From NCBI RefSeq assembly GCF_020423045.1, contig NZ_CP081943.1, positions 1,922,001 through 1,986,000 of the forward strand: 64,000 nucleotides of DNA, read 5' to 3'. The DNA is from Pseudomonas sp. MM213 (GTDB lineage Bacteria > Pseudomonadota > Gammaproteobacteria > Pseudomonadales > Pseudomonadaceae). Both the position numbers and the translations under genes were made by a program. The notes under the pieces are model-generated. The model saw only the letters and a program-made list of their open reading frames with translations, ran no database searches and was not told the DNA's origin. Shown here piece after piece: positions 18,008-27,161 of the stretch (positions are counted from its first letter, which is position 1; every line of letters starts with the position of its first letter).

Positions 18008-18400
18008 ATGCAACTCGCAAAAAGCATCAATCTGAAAGTATTGCCCGACGCCTACAGCATTTCCCGACTGCAGGGGGACGAAAAGCTTCCGTCTTGGGCA
18101 GATGGCGCAGGATTCGTCAGCATCTCACGTTCGCCTGAGGAACTGTCGATCGTCTGCTTGCAATCACGTGTACCTGAAGGCGTTAAAGTTGACCGCGACT
18201 GGCGTTGCGTTCAGTTCGTGGGCCCATTCGCCTTCGATGAGACAGGCATCATCCTCTCTGTCATCCGCCCTCTTACCGAAAGCAGTTTCGGCGTGTTCGT
18301 GGTGTCAACCTTCGATGGCGATTACATGCTGCTCAAAGAGACCGACTTCGAGAAAGGACTGTCGGTACTAACTGAAGCTGGCCACAAAATTCACCGCTAA
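18008..18400 (+). CDS. ACT domain-containing protein
   Basis: 130 residues. A small protein of the CASTOR/ACT-like group: N-terminal KSINLKVLPDAYSISRL with a SWADGAGFVSISRSPEELSIVC strand-turn pattern, and a second half RCVQFVGPFAFDETGIILSVIRPLTESSFGVFVVSTFDGDYMLL typical of a ligand-sensing ACT fold. Start ATG 18008 follows AAGGAG. It follows the M20D gene by 31 bases and likely senses an amino acid; its role in this operon is unknown. Confidence 0.75.
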   Translation: MQLAKSINLKVLPDAYSISRLQGDEKLPSWADGAGFVSISRSPEELSIVCLQSRVPEGVKVDRDWRCVQFVGPFAFDETGIILSVIRPLTESSFGVFVVSTFDGDYMLLKETDFEKGLSVLTEAGHKIHR

Positions 18401-18408
18401 CTCAGCAG

Positions 18409-18440
18409 GCTGCGCCTAACTTTTATATTAGCGGCGCAGC
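18409..18440 (+). terminator. Hairpin after the ACT gene
   Basis: GCTGCGCC at 18409-18416 pairs with GGCGCAGC at 18433-18440, with TAA/TTA extending the stem inwards. A short T-rich stretch follows. It probably ends the main catabolic operon, leaving the NUDIX gene with separate or read-through expression. Confidence 0.5.
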
Positions 18441-18467
18441 TTTACAGTACACATGGAGCGCCTAGTG

Positions 18468-19298
18468 ATGTCGACGATCTGGACGCCGGCAATGGTCGAT
18501 ACTACCCAACTTGCCGATCGGCTGTTAGTGCTGGGGCCGAGAGGTTTTTTGGCGACCTCAGATACCGTACTGTTTGAAAAGGCGTGGGTATCGACCCTTG
18601 ATCTGCATGTCGGCAGCATACATGGCGTGGGTTACCTGAACGGTTCTCCCATACATATGATTCAAACCGCATCCACCCAAGAGCTACCGAGCTGTGCCTG
18701 GATGTCACTTAGACATCTGATGCTTGAACGTGACCTTGAAACCTACAAGATGCTGGCCTACGCAGCTCAAGTGGGAACTTGGTCACAGCAACATCGGTTC
18801 TGCGGTGCCTGTGGTGCACCTACTGTCATGTTGAAGGCAGAGCGAGCGTCATGTTGCGAAGACTGCCGCCTGCGTTTTTATCCCAGGATCTCTCCTTGCA
18901 TGATCGTCCTGATCACGCGTGGCGAGGAGGTGCTGTTGGCTCGCTCCCCCTCTTTCGCACCTGGGCTTTACAGTACCCTTGCCGGGTTCGCGGAGCCAGG
19001 GGAGTCCATGGAAGGATGCGTAACCAGAGAAGTCCGCGAGGAAGTGGGGATCGAGATATGCAACCTTCGTTATAAAGCCAGTCAATCATGGCCTTATCCG
19101 CACTCAATGATGTTCGGCTACCATGCCGACTACGACGGAGGCGAAATTGTGCCGCAGCCCGGAGAGATCGAAGATGCGCGCTGGTTCAATTTGCATGAAC
19201 TACCCACTCTATCTTCTCACCGCTCGATATCTCGTTACCTTATTGAGCTGTTTATTGCCGAAATGAAGGGTTCACCTCCTCCTACTCCTCCTCAGTGA
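18468..19298 (+). CDS. nudC: NudC-like NADH pyrophosphatase (NUDIX hydrolase with zinc ribbon)
   Basis: 276 residues. N-terminal variable domain, then a four-cysteine zinc ribbon (FCGACGAP ... CCEDCRLRFYPR), then the NUDIX box GFAEPGESMEGCVTREVREEVGIE and the SQSWPYPHSMMFGY motif that marks NudC-type NAD(H) pyrophosphatases and deNADding enzymes. The urocanase homologue upstream would use tightly bound NAD+, but a functional link is only speculative. ATG 18468 has GGAG nine bases upstream; ATG 18453 is an alternative without a ribosome site. Confidence 0.85.
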   Translation: MSTIWTPAMVDTTQLADRLLVLGPRGFLATSDTVLFEKAWVSTLDLHVGSIHGVGYLNGSPIHMIQTASTQELPSCAWMSLRHLMLERDLETYKMLAYAAQVGTWSQQHRFCGACGAPTVMLKAERASCCEDCRLRFYPRISPCMIVLITRGEEVLLARSPSFAPGLYSTLAGFAEPGESMEGCVTREVREEVGIEICNLRYKASQSWPYPHSMMFGYHADYDGGEIVPQPGEIEDARWFNLHELPTLSSHRSISRYLIELFIAEMKGSPPPTPPQ

Positions 19299-19303
19299 AG
19301 ACA

Positions 19304-19363
19304 AGCTTGGAGCTGTTCGTCTAGGTGTTTTTCGAATTGTCAGAATTCAGCGAGTTCGGACAT
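19304..19363 (-). pseudogene. 5' remnant of an mvaT-family gene
   Basis: Read on the minus strand the first 20 codons are MSELAEF, a stop (TGA), then QFEKHLDEQLQA, against MSKLAEFRQLEKHLAEQLQA in both intact mvaT-like genes of this window (28167-28532 and 38467-38832). The DNA similarity stops abruptly at about 19304, right after the NUDIX gene. It is clearly a truncated, stop-bearing copy and marks the downstream edge of the catabolic island. Confidence 0.8.
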
Positions 19364-19432
19364 GGAAACTTAAATTTTCTAATTTTCTAACGCCCCCCAA
19401 AACAGATATTCGTAATAAGGAGAAGGTCACAC

Positions 19433-19783
19433 ATGAATATAAATGTAACTATGGGGATGCGTCTGCAGGAGGAGCGGAAGCGACTCGGATACAGCCAGGA
19501 AGACTTCTCCCAGCTCATGGGTGTCTCTCGCCGAACTCAAGTTAGTTATGAGACGCGTGATAAAAATGCGGGCTTAATTTATTTGAGTAAAGCTCAGACC
19601 AAAGGCCTAGACATTTATTATATTATCTCCGGAAACGCCATAACTGCAGAAGAACAGCAACTTTCCGAATCAGAGGCAAACCTGCTGACGGTCTATCGCA
19701 ACCTTGATCAGCAAGAGAAAGACTCTTTGGTGGTCATTGCTAACTTACTAGCTAGAAACTCATCCGCCACTAAAAATATATAA
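19433..19783 (+). CDS. XRE family helix-turn-helix regulator
   Basis: 116 residues. The Cro/CI-type HTH lies at residues about 8-55 (MRLQEERKRLGYSQEDFSQLMGVSRRTQVSYE). The C-terminal SESEANLLTVYRNLDQQEKDSLVVIANLLA helix resembles that of small phage-type regulators. A strong AAGGAG precedes ATG 19433. It begins right after the mvaT remnant and its target is unknown. Positions 19784-20015 hold only the leader of the next gene. Confidence 0.8.
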   Translation: MNINVTMGMRLQEERKRLGYSQEDFSQLMGVSRRTQVSYETRDKNAGLIYLSKAQTKGLDIYYIISGNAITAEEQQLSESEANLLTVYRNLDQQEKDSLVVIANLLARNSSATKNI

Positions 19784-20015
19784 CGACTTTATCGATATCG
19801 ATTGCTAGAACTGTTTTAACTGACTCTTAATACGCTCTCTCCTCATTACGCCCCCCGTCCCTAGATCTGTTCGATCACCAGTCTGCTCCGGCGTCATCAC
19901 ACGTGTAGCTCTCAATACCTTGTTTTTTCCATCGACCAAACGACCAACGACCCCTTGAAAATTAGAGACAATAAGTCCACTATGGACAAATATCACACGA
20001 ACAGGTGTAGCTGGC

Positions 20016-21155
20016 ATGGCTCAGACCGTAGAAATCACCCTTCCCTCGCAAACCCCTGGCGTGGTGCACAAGCTCTGCAAACACACCTTCAGTGGTACCT
20101 CGGGTCAACGAAGTGCCTACATACAGGCCGGATTGCACGCCGACGAACACCCAGGGCTTCTTGTGATTCAGCATCTTCTCGTTCATCTGCAAAAGTTGGA
20201 GCAGCAGGAGCGGATCTTCGGTCGAATTGTGATCAGGCCATTCGCTAATCCTGTTGGCATGGGTCAGCAGGTTTTTGGCCAGCTAACTGGGCGCTTCAAT
20301 CTCGCCAATGGTGAGAATTTCAACCGCAACTTCCCAAATATCGTCGGCAAGCTGGAGACCGGGCTGACAACGACACGACCAGCCCATAACGACACTTCCG
20401 CAATGAAGTCATTGATGCTGTCTGCGCTTGGCGATTCGATTCCTACGGAAACTGTCGCCGCGAACAAGTACCTGTTATTGCACGAGGCGCTGCAGCACGA
20501 TCTGTTCATCGACCTGCACTGTGACACCTCAAGTATTTTGCACATTTACGCCAACCGCAATCAGCAGGAACGGGCAACACGTCTCGCCACAAGCATGGGT
20601 GTCACGGCGGTGTTTCTCGAAGAGGAAGCCGGTGGATTCCCACTTGATGAGGCTTATGCCAAGGCCTGGAAAGCGTTGTATGTGAAAGAGTTCGTGGACG
20701 CAGAACACCTTGGTTTCTCCGCCACCGTCGAGCTTCGCGGCCAAGCCGATGTGGAAGACGATATAGCCGAACAAGATGCGATGGGGCTACTGCGTTTTCT
20801 CTGTGCCGAAGGCTTGATTCGCTTGGACGATGACGTCGAGCTCCCCATCAATCCAGAACAGGTGACCATATATCCGCTTGAGGGGGTTGCCCATCTAGAG
20901 GCAACCGGCACTGGCATCATTGCCTGGAAAAAAGCGCTCGGCTCGGCTGTACAGCGCGGAGACCTCATTGCCGAAATCTTGCCGCTTGATATGCAGCTCG
21001 GAACGCCGCGTATTCCGGTACCGAGCCCGGTCGATGGTGTTCTCGTTGCTCGAAATCACATCAGGCTCGTTCGAGCTGGTCAGCGTATTGGCATGGCGGC
21101 AGGCACTGAACCGCTGCCCGGACGTATTACTGGCCAGTTAATGCACGCTTTCTAA
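20016..21155 (+). CDS. Succinylglutamate desuccinylase / aspartoacylase family protein
   Basis: 379 residues. The zinc-carboxypeptidase-like core shows QAGLHADEHPGLLV (H and E metal ligands), NFNRNFPNI and FIDLHCDTSS (third metal His). The C-terminal domain with PSPVDGVLVARNHIRLVRAGQRIG is a lipoyl-like barrel common in the M14-related AstE/Aspartoacylase_2 proteins. It should cleave an N-acyl or amide-linked amino acid. It opens a cluster with a binding protein, a cyclodeaminase homologue and an aminotransferase, so an N-acylated basic amino acid is a fair guess. Confidence 0.8.
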   Translation: MAQTVEITLPSQTPGVVHKLCKHTFSGTSGQRSAYIQAGLHADEHPGLLVIQHLLVHLQKLEQQERIFGRIVIRPFANPVGMGQQVFGQLTGRFNLANGENFNRNFPNIVGKLETGLTTTRPAHNDTSAMKSLMLSALGDSIPTETVAANKYLLLHEALQHDLFIDLHCDTSSILHIYANRNQQERATRLATSMGVTAVFLEEEAGGFPLDEAYAKAWKALYVKEFVDAEHLGFSATVELRGQADVEDDIAEQDAMGLLRFLCAEGLIRLDDDVELPINPEQVTIYPLEGVAHLEATGTGIIAWKKALGSAVQRGDLIAEILPLDMQLGTPRIPVPSPVDGVLVARNHIRLVRAGQRIGMAAGTEPLPGRITGQLMHAF

Positions 21156-21276
21156 CAACCAGAGTAGGTACCAAACCTATCAATAAGCTACGAAGACTCA
21201 GTTTTTAAACTGCCTTGGCGAGCTGCTTTTTGCGGCTTCACCAACAATACCGACAATCAATCTGAGGCACCTAAAA

Positions 21277-22053
21277 ATGAAAATCCACGCAGTATTCAGC
21301 GGTCTTATGCTCGCGCTCTCTATGTCCGTAGCCCACGCGGCCGATCAACCGCTAAAAATCGGCATAGAAGCGGCCTACCCTCCCTTCGCTTCCAAGTCAC
21401 CCAACGGCGAAATCACCGGTTTCGATTACGATATTGGCAATGCGCTTTGTGCAGAAATGCAGATCAAGTGCCAATGGGTCGAGCAGGAATACGACGGCTT
21501 GATTCCCGCACTGAAGGTCAAAAAGGTCGACGCGATTCTGTCGTCGATGTCGATCACAGAAGAGCGCAAGAAATCTGTCGACTTTACCGACAAGTATTAT
21601 CAAAGCCCCGCTCGACTGGCGATGAAAAGTGGAACACAAATTGGTGAAGACCTCTCTGGCCTGAAAGGCAAGCGAATCGGTGTGCAGCGCTCCAGTATCC
21701 ACGACCGCTTTGCAACCGAAATAATGGCGCCCAAGGGCGCGGAGATCGTGCGCTATACCTCGCAAAATGAGATCTACCTGGATATGAATTCCGGCCGACT
21801 GGATGGAACAGTCGCTGATCAGATCATTCTCAGCGAGTCATTTCTAAAATTGCCTACCGGTCAAGGATTCGCCTTCGCTGGCCCGCAATTGACTGATCCA
21901 AAATACTTCGGTGACGGCATCGGCATAGCCTTGCGCAAAGGCGATACACCCCATGTACAAAGTTTCAATGACGCCATCAAGGCATTGAGGGCCAAGGGTA
22001 TCTACCAAGCCATCAACGCGAAATATTTCGACTTCGATGTGTATGGCAAATAA
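21277..22053 (+). CDS. ABC transporter periplasmic binding protein, basic/polar amino acid
   Basis: 258 residues with a Sec signal peptide ending near SVAHAAD. SBP_bac_3 motifs: KIGIEAAYPPFASKSPNGEI, GFDYDIGNALCAE, EYDGLIPALKVKKVDAILSSMSIT, and NAKYFDFDVYGK at the end, as in lysine/arginine/ornithine-binding proteins. It has no permease genes beside it, so it must borrow the HisQMP-like importer of 14.5-16.7 kb or a transporter elsewhere. Positions 22054-22318 after it hold no gene that I can see. Confidence 0.88.
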   Translation: MKIHAVFSGLMLALSMSVAHAADQPLKIGIEAAYPPFASKSPNGEITGFDYDIGNALCAEMQIKCQWVEQEYDGLIPALKVKKVDAILSSMSITEERKKSVDFTDKYYQSPARLAMKSGTQIGEDLSGLKGKRIGVQRSSIHDRFATEIMAPKGAEIVRYTSQNEIYLDMNSGRLDGTVADQIILSESFLKLPTGQGFAFAGPQLTDPKYFGDGIGIALRKGDTPHVQSFNDAIKALRAKGIYQAINAKYFDFDVYGK

Positions 22054-22318
22054 CCGGGTGATATCAGTTCTCACGGGCTAGTTTGCTACTCAAGAGTTCC
22101 TCAGTTATTTCGCCATCCACTCTCCAGGCTCCGGGAAGTTATCGCCGGTGAGCCCCTGTGTCTGGCGGGTGGATTTGCATCGGTTTTAGGCAAAAAAAGG
22201 GTTCTATCTTCGCCTTGAACAAGGGGCGTGTCAGGGGGCCAATTCCGGTGCCTGTTGAATCCTAGATCATTTTTGCCTGCGTGATTTCTCCTTTAACAGC
22301 TGCCTGAGAGCGTCATAC

Positions 22319-23281
22319 ATGCCCACACATAATCAAGCCCCCTTTGTCGTTCAAGAGTCAGATATCAAGGCGTTGCTAGCACAGATCGACGTCTTGTCTG
22401 CGATGCGCAGGCTGTTCGAATCGCTGGGTGCCGGCAACGCCGTACAGCCTCCACAACAACTGGTGGAATTCCCCAACGGGCAGGGAGACTTCATCAACTA
22501 CCTGGGGGTTATGAGCGCAGAAAAGGTTTATGGGATTAAAACGTCCCCTTACATCAAGACCGATGGCAAACCGCTGGTAACCGCATGGTCAATCCTGATG
22601 TCCATGGAAACCGGTACTCCACTGTTACTTGCCGACGCAGGTCTGCTGACCACCCTGCGTACTGCTGCGACCACTGCGCTGGCAGTTGATCGCCTAGCCC
22701 CCGAAGACAGCAAGCGTCTTACCGTAATCGGCACCGGCCCGATTGCCCTGGCACATATCGAGGTCGTGAAGGGATTGCGGAACTGGGAAAAAATTTCTAT
22801 CCACTCCCTGGAAATCTCATCGCTAAGTGAAGAAAAGCGCGAGGCCATTTTGGCAATCGACTCACGCATCGCGCTATGCGAACTGCAATCGAAAGCTGTC
22901 TCCAATGCGGACGTCGTGATGCTTTGTACTTCCTCACCAAAACCTGTCCTGCATACGGAAATTCTCGGACAGCCAACTCTCATCACTTCGATCAGCACCA
23001 ATGCTTATCGCGCGCATGAAATCTCTCCGGAGGAATTATCAAAAATGGACGTGTACTGCGATTACAGACACACGACCCCATTGGCGGCCGGAGAAATGGT
23101 AATCGCGGCCGAACGTAAATTATGGTCGACCGAAAGCTTGGTAGGTGACCTGGCAGAGCTATCCAATTCAACAGCACCACTGCCCAAATACGACCGTCAT
23201 GTGTTTTTCCGTTCCATCGGTCTGGGCCTGGAGGATGTTGCTATTACCCTCGAAATCTATAAGGCGCTCACTCAGCGCTGA
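22319..23281 (+). CDS. Ornithine cyclodeaminase / mu-crystallin family protein
   Basis: 320 residues. Family signatures: YGIKTSPYIKTDGKPLVTAWSIL, LTTLRTAATTALAVDRLA, the NAD(P)-binding GTGPIALAHIEVV, and CDYRHTTPLAAGEM. Members use NAD(P) to cyclise ornithine to proline or reduce cyclic imino acids, or build amino acids in natural product pathways. It is followed 42 bases later by the aminotransferase, suggesting joint action on a diamino or keto acid. Which reaction applies cannot be settled from sequence. Confidence 0.85.
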   Translation: MPTHNQAPFVVQESDIKALLAQIDVLSAMRRLFESLGAGNAVQPPQQLVEFPNGQGDFINYLGVMSAEKVYGIKTSPYIKTDGKPLVTAWSILMSMETGTPLLLADAGLLTTLRTAATTALAVDRLAPEDSKRLTVIGTGPIALAHIEVVKGLRNWEKISIHSLEISSLSEEKREAILAIDSRIALCELQSKAVSNADVVMLCTSSPKPVLHTEILGQPTLITSISTNAYRAHEISPEELSKMDVYCDYRHTTPLAAGEMVIAAERKLWSTESLVGDLAELSNSTAPLPKYDRHVFFRSIGLGLEDVAITLEIYKALTQR

Positions 23282-23322
23282 ACACCGTTTGCTGACAAAC
23301 AATCAAAACGAAAGGTATCTAC

Positions 23323-24441
23323 ATGAAGATCAAAGAATTCGGCGTTGAAATCTGGATGAACGCCTATGAAAACGACTGCGAATACAACCTGGCCGAAACC
23401 TGTGTCGAGTCTCTGACCATCGAACAACTACTGGAAATGGCCGGTAAAAAAGACAGCATCCTCGATGAGCTGCTGCCGTTGAAGATGACGTATGGTGCCA
23501 TCGAAGGTTCTGATCGCCTGCGCAATAACGTGGCGGCTTTGTACTCGAAGCAGAGCAAGGACAACGTGATCATCACCCATGGTGCGATAGGTGCTAACGC
23601 CTTGGTGTATGAAACCCTTGTTGAGCCTGGTGACCACGTTATTTCCGTGGCTCCAACTTACCAGCAGCACTACTCGATTCCCGAGAGTTACGGCGCCGAC
23701 GTTTCGATTCTCAAACTACGTGAAGAGAACGCCTTCCTGCCTGACCTAGAAGAGCTCAGTGCGCTGGTCAGGTCGAATACCAAAGTGATTGCCATCAACA
23801 ACCCGAACAATCCGACCGGGTCTCTGATGAATCAAGCCATGCTTGAGCAGATCGTGGCGATTGCTCGTTCGGCCGGTGCCTACCTTCTCAGTGACGAGGT
23901 CTACCGGGGCATCGACCAGGATGGCGACGGCTTCACCGTCTCTGTGGCAGATCTGTACGAAAAAGGTATCAGCACCGCCAGTATGTCCAAGGCGTTCTCG
24001 CTGGCTGGTCTGCGCCTAGGCTGGATCGTCGCGCCAACTGAACTGATTCATCGGGTCGCCATTCACCGCGACTACAACACCATCAGCGTCGGCATGCTGG
24101 ATGATCATTTCGCCTGTATCGCGCTAGAGAACAAGGACAAGATCCTGGCCCGTAACAAATCCATTACTCGCACCAACCTCGAATATTTAGATCAGTGGAT
24201 CGCGAAAGAACCCAAGGTCTCGTTCGTCAAACCGAAATCCGGCACCACAGCCCTTCTAAAGATCGATGTCGACCTGTCCTCCCGCGACTTGTGCGTCAAG
24301 CTGCTGGAAAGCAAAGGCGTCATGTTCACGCCAGGTAGTGCCTTGGACATCGAAGGTTATGTGCGCATTGGTTATGCCAACAACCTTTCAGTCCTGAAAG
24401 AAGGACTGGAAAAGGTTTCGGAATTTCTCGCAGAGCTTTGA
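23323..24441 (+). CDS. PLP-dependent aminotransferase class I/II
   Basis: 372 residues. Fold-type I pattern: THGAIGANALVYETLVEPGDHVI, INNPNNPTGSLM, LLSDEVYRG, and the lysine-containing SMSKAFSLAGLRLGW, then YVRIGYANN with the carboxylate-binding Arg. The N-terminal KIKEFGVEIWMNAYENDCEYNLAETCVESLT block belongs to a subgroup that includes capreomycidine-synthase-like proteins, but I cannot say the function is shared. It sits with an ornithine cyclodeaminase homologue and a DauR-like regulator. Confidence 0.82.
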   Translation: MKIKEFGVEIWMNAYENDCEYNLAETCVESLTIEQLLEMAGKKDSILDELLPLKMTYGAIEGSDRLRNNVAALYSKQSKDNVIITHGAIGANALVYETLVEPGDHVISVAPTYQQHYSIPESYGADVSILKLREENAFLPDLEELSALVRSNTKVIAINNPNNPTGSLMNQAMLEQIVAIARSAGAYLLSDEVYRGIDQDGDGFTVSVADLYEKGISTASMSKAFSLAGLRLGWIVAPTELIHRVAIHRDYNTISVGMLDDHFACIALENKDKILARNKSITRTNLEYLDQWIAKEPKVSFVKPKSGTTALLKIDVDLSSRDLCVKLLESKGVMFTPGSALDIEGYVRIGYANNLSVLKEGLEKVSEFLAEL

Positions 24442-24489
24442 TCTTCTCCTTCATGCCTTCGCCAGTAACGTGGCGTGGTCTGATGAATG

Positions 24490-24520
24490 ATGCCGACGGC
24501 GATGGCGATGCCGTCGGCAT
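24490..24520 (+). terminator. Hairpin after the aminotransferase
   Basis: Perfect 11-bp arms ATGCCGACGGC (24490-24500) and GCCGTCGGCAT (24510-24520) with a 9-nt loop, about 50 bases past the stop. The following T content is modest. Confidence 0.65.
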
Positions 24521-24662
24521 TCTCATTACTCGATAACAACATTCGCATGACGCTGGAGCGCCTAGGTGGTCGTCACTATCTCTACAAAATCACGGCTCGT
24601 AGTGAAACATCGTAGCTGATACATTTACTCCCCTAACGGATTCTCTTGCGACCTGCCCCAGC

Positions 24663-25277
24663 ATGAAAAAACTTAATAATTACAAGGCCATCGCCGACGG
24701 TATCGCGTTGCTGTATTTCCCTCACGCGGAAGTCATCATTCACGACATAAAAACGCAAACCATCGTCCACATTGCCAACAATATTTCCAAACGGAAACTG
24801 GGAGATGATTCAGCCCTCGATCAGTTACCGGGAGATTTCGAGATCGTCAGTAACCTTGGCCCCTACGAGAAACTAAACTGGAACGGACAGAAAATCCGCT
24901 CCATTACCAGCGTACTGAGAAACGACGACGACGAGCCCGAGGCACTTTTGTGCATTAACATGAATTTCACCGTGTTGGAGATGGCACGTGAAGCGCTGAA
25001 CAATTTCTTCGAGCCCAGCCGGTTGCTTCCACAGCCTGACGCGTTGTTTCGGGATGACTGGCAAGAACGCATCAATACCTTCCTGCACGCCTGGCTCAAG
25101 GAACATAATCTGTCACTCCCTGGACTGACGCGAAACGATAAGCGATTGCTGGTTGAAGCCTTTTACGCCGAAGGCGCCTTTGAAGGCCGAAGTGCCTCAG
25201 ACTACATCGCCAATGTTCTATCTATGGGAAGGGCCACCGTATACAAGTACGTAAAGCTCCTACGTGAAGCAGCGTGA
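24663..25277 (+). CDS. YheO/DauR-type PAS-HTH transcriptional regulator
   Basis: 204 residues. The N-terminal YheO-like PAS domain shows ALLYFPHAEVIIHDIKTQTIVHIANNISKRKLGDDS; the C-terminal HTH has LVEAFYAEGAFEGRSASDYIANVLSMGRATVYKYVK. This two-domain layout is that of DauR, repressor of D-arginine dehydrogenase operons, and of E. coli YheO. It stands downstream of the cyclodeaminase/aminotransferase pair in the same direction and is its likely regulator. Confidence 0.85.
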   Translation: MKKLNNYKAIADGIALLYFPHAEVIIHDIKTQTIVHIANNISKRKLGDDSALDQLPGDFEIVSNLGPYEKLNWNGQKIRSITSVLRNDDDEPEALLCINMNFTVLEMAREALNNFFEPSRLLPQPDALFRDDWQERINTFLHAWLKEHNLSLPGLTRNDKRLLVEAFYAEGAFEGRSASDYIANVLSMGRATVYKYVKLLREAA

Positions 25278-25816
25278 ATCGATTTTAAGATCGATTACCG
25301 AGTACGTTATATGTCCAAAATCTCGACCCCCTATCACAGTCTAAGGACATCAAGTCCACAGATCATGTAGCTCCTCTGAATTACTGTTCAGAGCCTCAAG
25401 CACCGGTGCGACTCTACAATCGCGGCTTGCTCGGATTGCTTGCAGTAGTGGAGAAAAAATCGGGTTCAACCACGTTTCCCAACGTATTTGAACAAGACGC
25501 TTGCTGACGCTAGCATCGGCGGAATAGAAAGTAACGAAAAGAACGTGATATCACATTTATGCCAGTTATCTCGGCTGGGTTACCGGCAGCGTCTTTAGGG
25601 ATAACCGCGCATGGCGTCGCTATTCTTCAAACCAAAGTGCCAGCATTCAAACCCTCATGCTAGAGCGGTTACCATTCGCCCTCCAAGTGACATGGAACAG
25701 GAAAACAGAGCACCTCATTTAGGAAACATCCTAAAGCCAGGCGCCTGCCTTTCTCGGTAACGTCATTCTGCCCCGACTTCAAACCGGGATTTTTCAAGGA
25801 CGAACAAGGATGCTGC
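25278..25816. other. Gene-free stretch before the pyocin gene
   Basis: 539 bases without a supportable gene. AATCGAT and ATCGATT form a small inverted repeat just after the regulator stop. I looked for a pyocin P-box and a LexA box ahead of the pyocin and found no convincing match. The stretch probably contains the bacteriocin promoter and possibly debris. Confidence 0.5.
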
Positions 25817-27154
25817 ATGAGCGGTTATGTACCCAACCCGCCTAAGGGCTACCGTTACGACGAAGTCAAACCCGTCGATATTCACGCTCAACGCTGGGCG
25901 GAATACAAAGACCTTCCACCGAAGGCAGATGCGAAGTCCAATGTGGCTGGATGCACCTTTACCAAACCCTGCAAGCTGCCTGATGGCACCATTAACTATG
26001 TCAGTCCCGGTGGATCAATCCCCACCGATGCTGTCAGCGAATATGGAAACTTCTCTCTGCTGGGTGGCCGTGAAACGGATGCAGCCGGAAACATCCAACT
26101 CAAACAAATAAGCGGTAGCGCATTACCCACTGCACTTGGAACCCTCATTCTAGGTGGAACTGCTATTGCTTCTGCTGGTGCATCCTGCGGCGGTCTCTGC
26201 ACCACTGGAGCGGCTGTTGCGGGCGTCGGGGTTGGCACTGGGACAACTACAACGGGGGCTGCTGGTGCCGGCGTAGTCACTGCCGGGGTTGCTGCTGGAG
26301 CCTTGGCGGGAGTGGTTGCCCTGCTCTGGCCGTCAAGTCTGGGCGATAGCAGCCTGTACACAGAAGACCAGCTCCAATCCCTCAAGGAGGGCCGTACCCG
26401 CGTTCGACTGCACGTCGAGGAGCAAGCTGACGGCACCCTAAAGGGCTACGGTTACAACACTCAGAAGCGCCGCGACTGGGAGATGATTCCTGTTGTCCAG
26501 TTCAAGGTTCAAGGCTCTCAGCAAGTGGCCGACTTTGGCGATGGCGTAACCCTCATATGGACACCATCCGTTGACCCATCCAGTACCTCAGGAATTCCGC
26601 CGTTAGAGGGCGCACCACAAACCCCACAGATTTGGATTTATCCGCCTACCGAACAGGCTGATAACATCATCGTCAATCCGATCTATCCGCCTGAGTACAA
26701 GGACTTCATCCTTGTGTTCCCGGCTGGCTCTGGTGTGCAGCCGTTGTACATCGTGATGAGTGTTCGCAAGACCCCCGGCACTGTCACAGGTCAAGGCGAA
26801 GATGTAGCTGGTATCTGGCTTATTGGGGCGAGTTCTGGGGTAGGAGTTCCAATCCCAAAAGACGTGGCGGACGCACTGAGGGGACGTGATTTCAAAAGCT
26901 TCGACACATTCAGAGCCGCACTATGGAAAGCTGTCTCGGGATCAGCGGCGGCAGACCAGTTCATCGAACAGAATATTGGGCGTATGCGTACAGGTCGGGC
27001 CCCACGTGTACGAAAAGCCGACAGAGTCGGAGGCAGGCTATCGTATGAACTGCACCACCTCGAAAAAATATCGGCGGGTGGCGGCGTGTACGACGTGGAT
27101 AACCTGCGAATAAACACACCGAGAAACCACATCGATCTTCACCGGAACGAATAG
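25817..27154 (+). CDS. S-type pyocin-like bacteriocin with C-terminal HNH DNase domain
   Basis: 445 residues, secreted toxin. Residues 1-95 are polar; 98-170 form a long Gly/Ala/Thr-rich hydrophobic stretch; the middle matches the S-type pyocin translocation domain (RVRLHVEEQADGTLKGYGYNT, ... LVFPAGSGVQPLYIVM). The C-terminus is a colicin-E9-type nuclease: YELHHLEKISAGGGVYDVDNLRINTPRNHIDLH, with the ELHH and H...H metal/catalytic histidines. It is shorter than classical pyocins S1-S3, so the receptor-binding region is reduced. The immunity gene starts 7 bases later. It kills related strains by DNA cleavage after import. Confidence 0.88.
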   Translation: MSGYVPNPPKGYRYDEVKPVDIHAQRWAEYKDLPPKADAKSNVAGCTFTKPCKLPDGTINYVSPGGSIPTDAVSEYGNFSLLGGRETDAAGNIQLKQISGSALPTALGTLILGGTAIASAGASCGGLCTTGAAVAGVGVGTGTTTTGAAGAGVVTAGVAAGALAGVVALLWPSSLGDSSLYTEDQLQSLKEGRTRVRLHVEEQADGTLKGYGYNTQKRRDWEMIPVVQFKVQGSQQVADFGDGVTLIWTPSVDPSSTSGIPPLEGAPQTPQIWIYPPTEQADNIIVNPIYPPEYKDFILVFPAGSGVQPLYIVMSVRKTPGTVTGQGEDVAGIWLIGASSGVGVPIPKDVADALRGRDFKSFDTFRAALWKAVSGSAAADQFIEQNIGRMRTGRAPRVRKADRVGGRLSYELHHLEKISAGGGVYDVDNLRINTPRNHIDLHRNE

Positions 27155-27161
27155 GCCAGAC

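Noticed and set aside
21205..21240. Possible sigma-54 promoter before the orphan binding protein
   Set aside because: GG to GC spacing is 13; not compatible with sigma-54.
22150..22190. Possible sigma-54 promoter before the cyclodeaminase gene (TGGCGGGTGGATTTGC)
   Set aside because: GG to GC spacing is 11 instead of the required 10, and the -12 element is poor.
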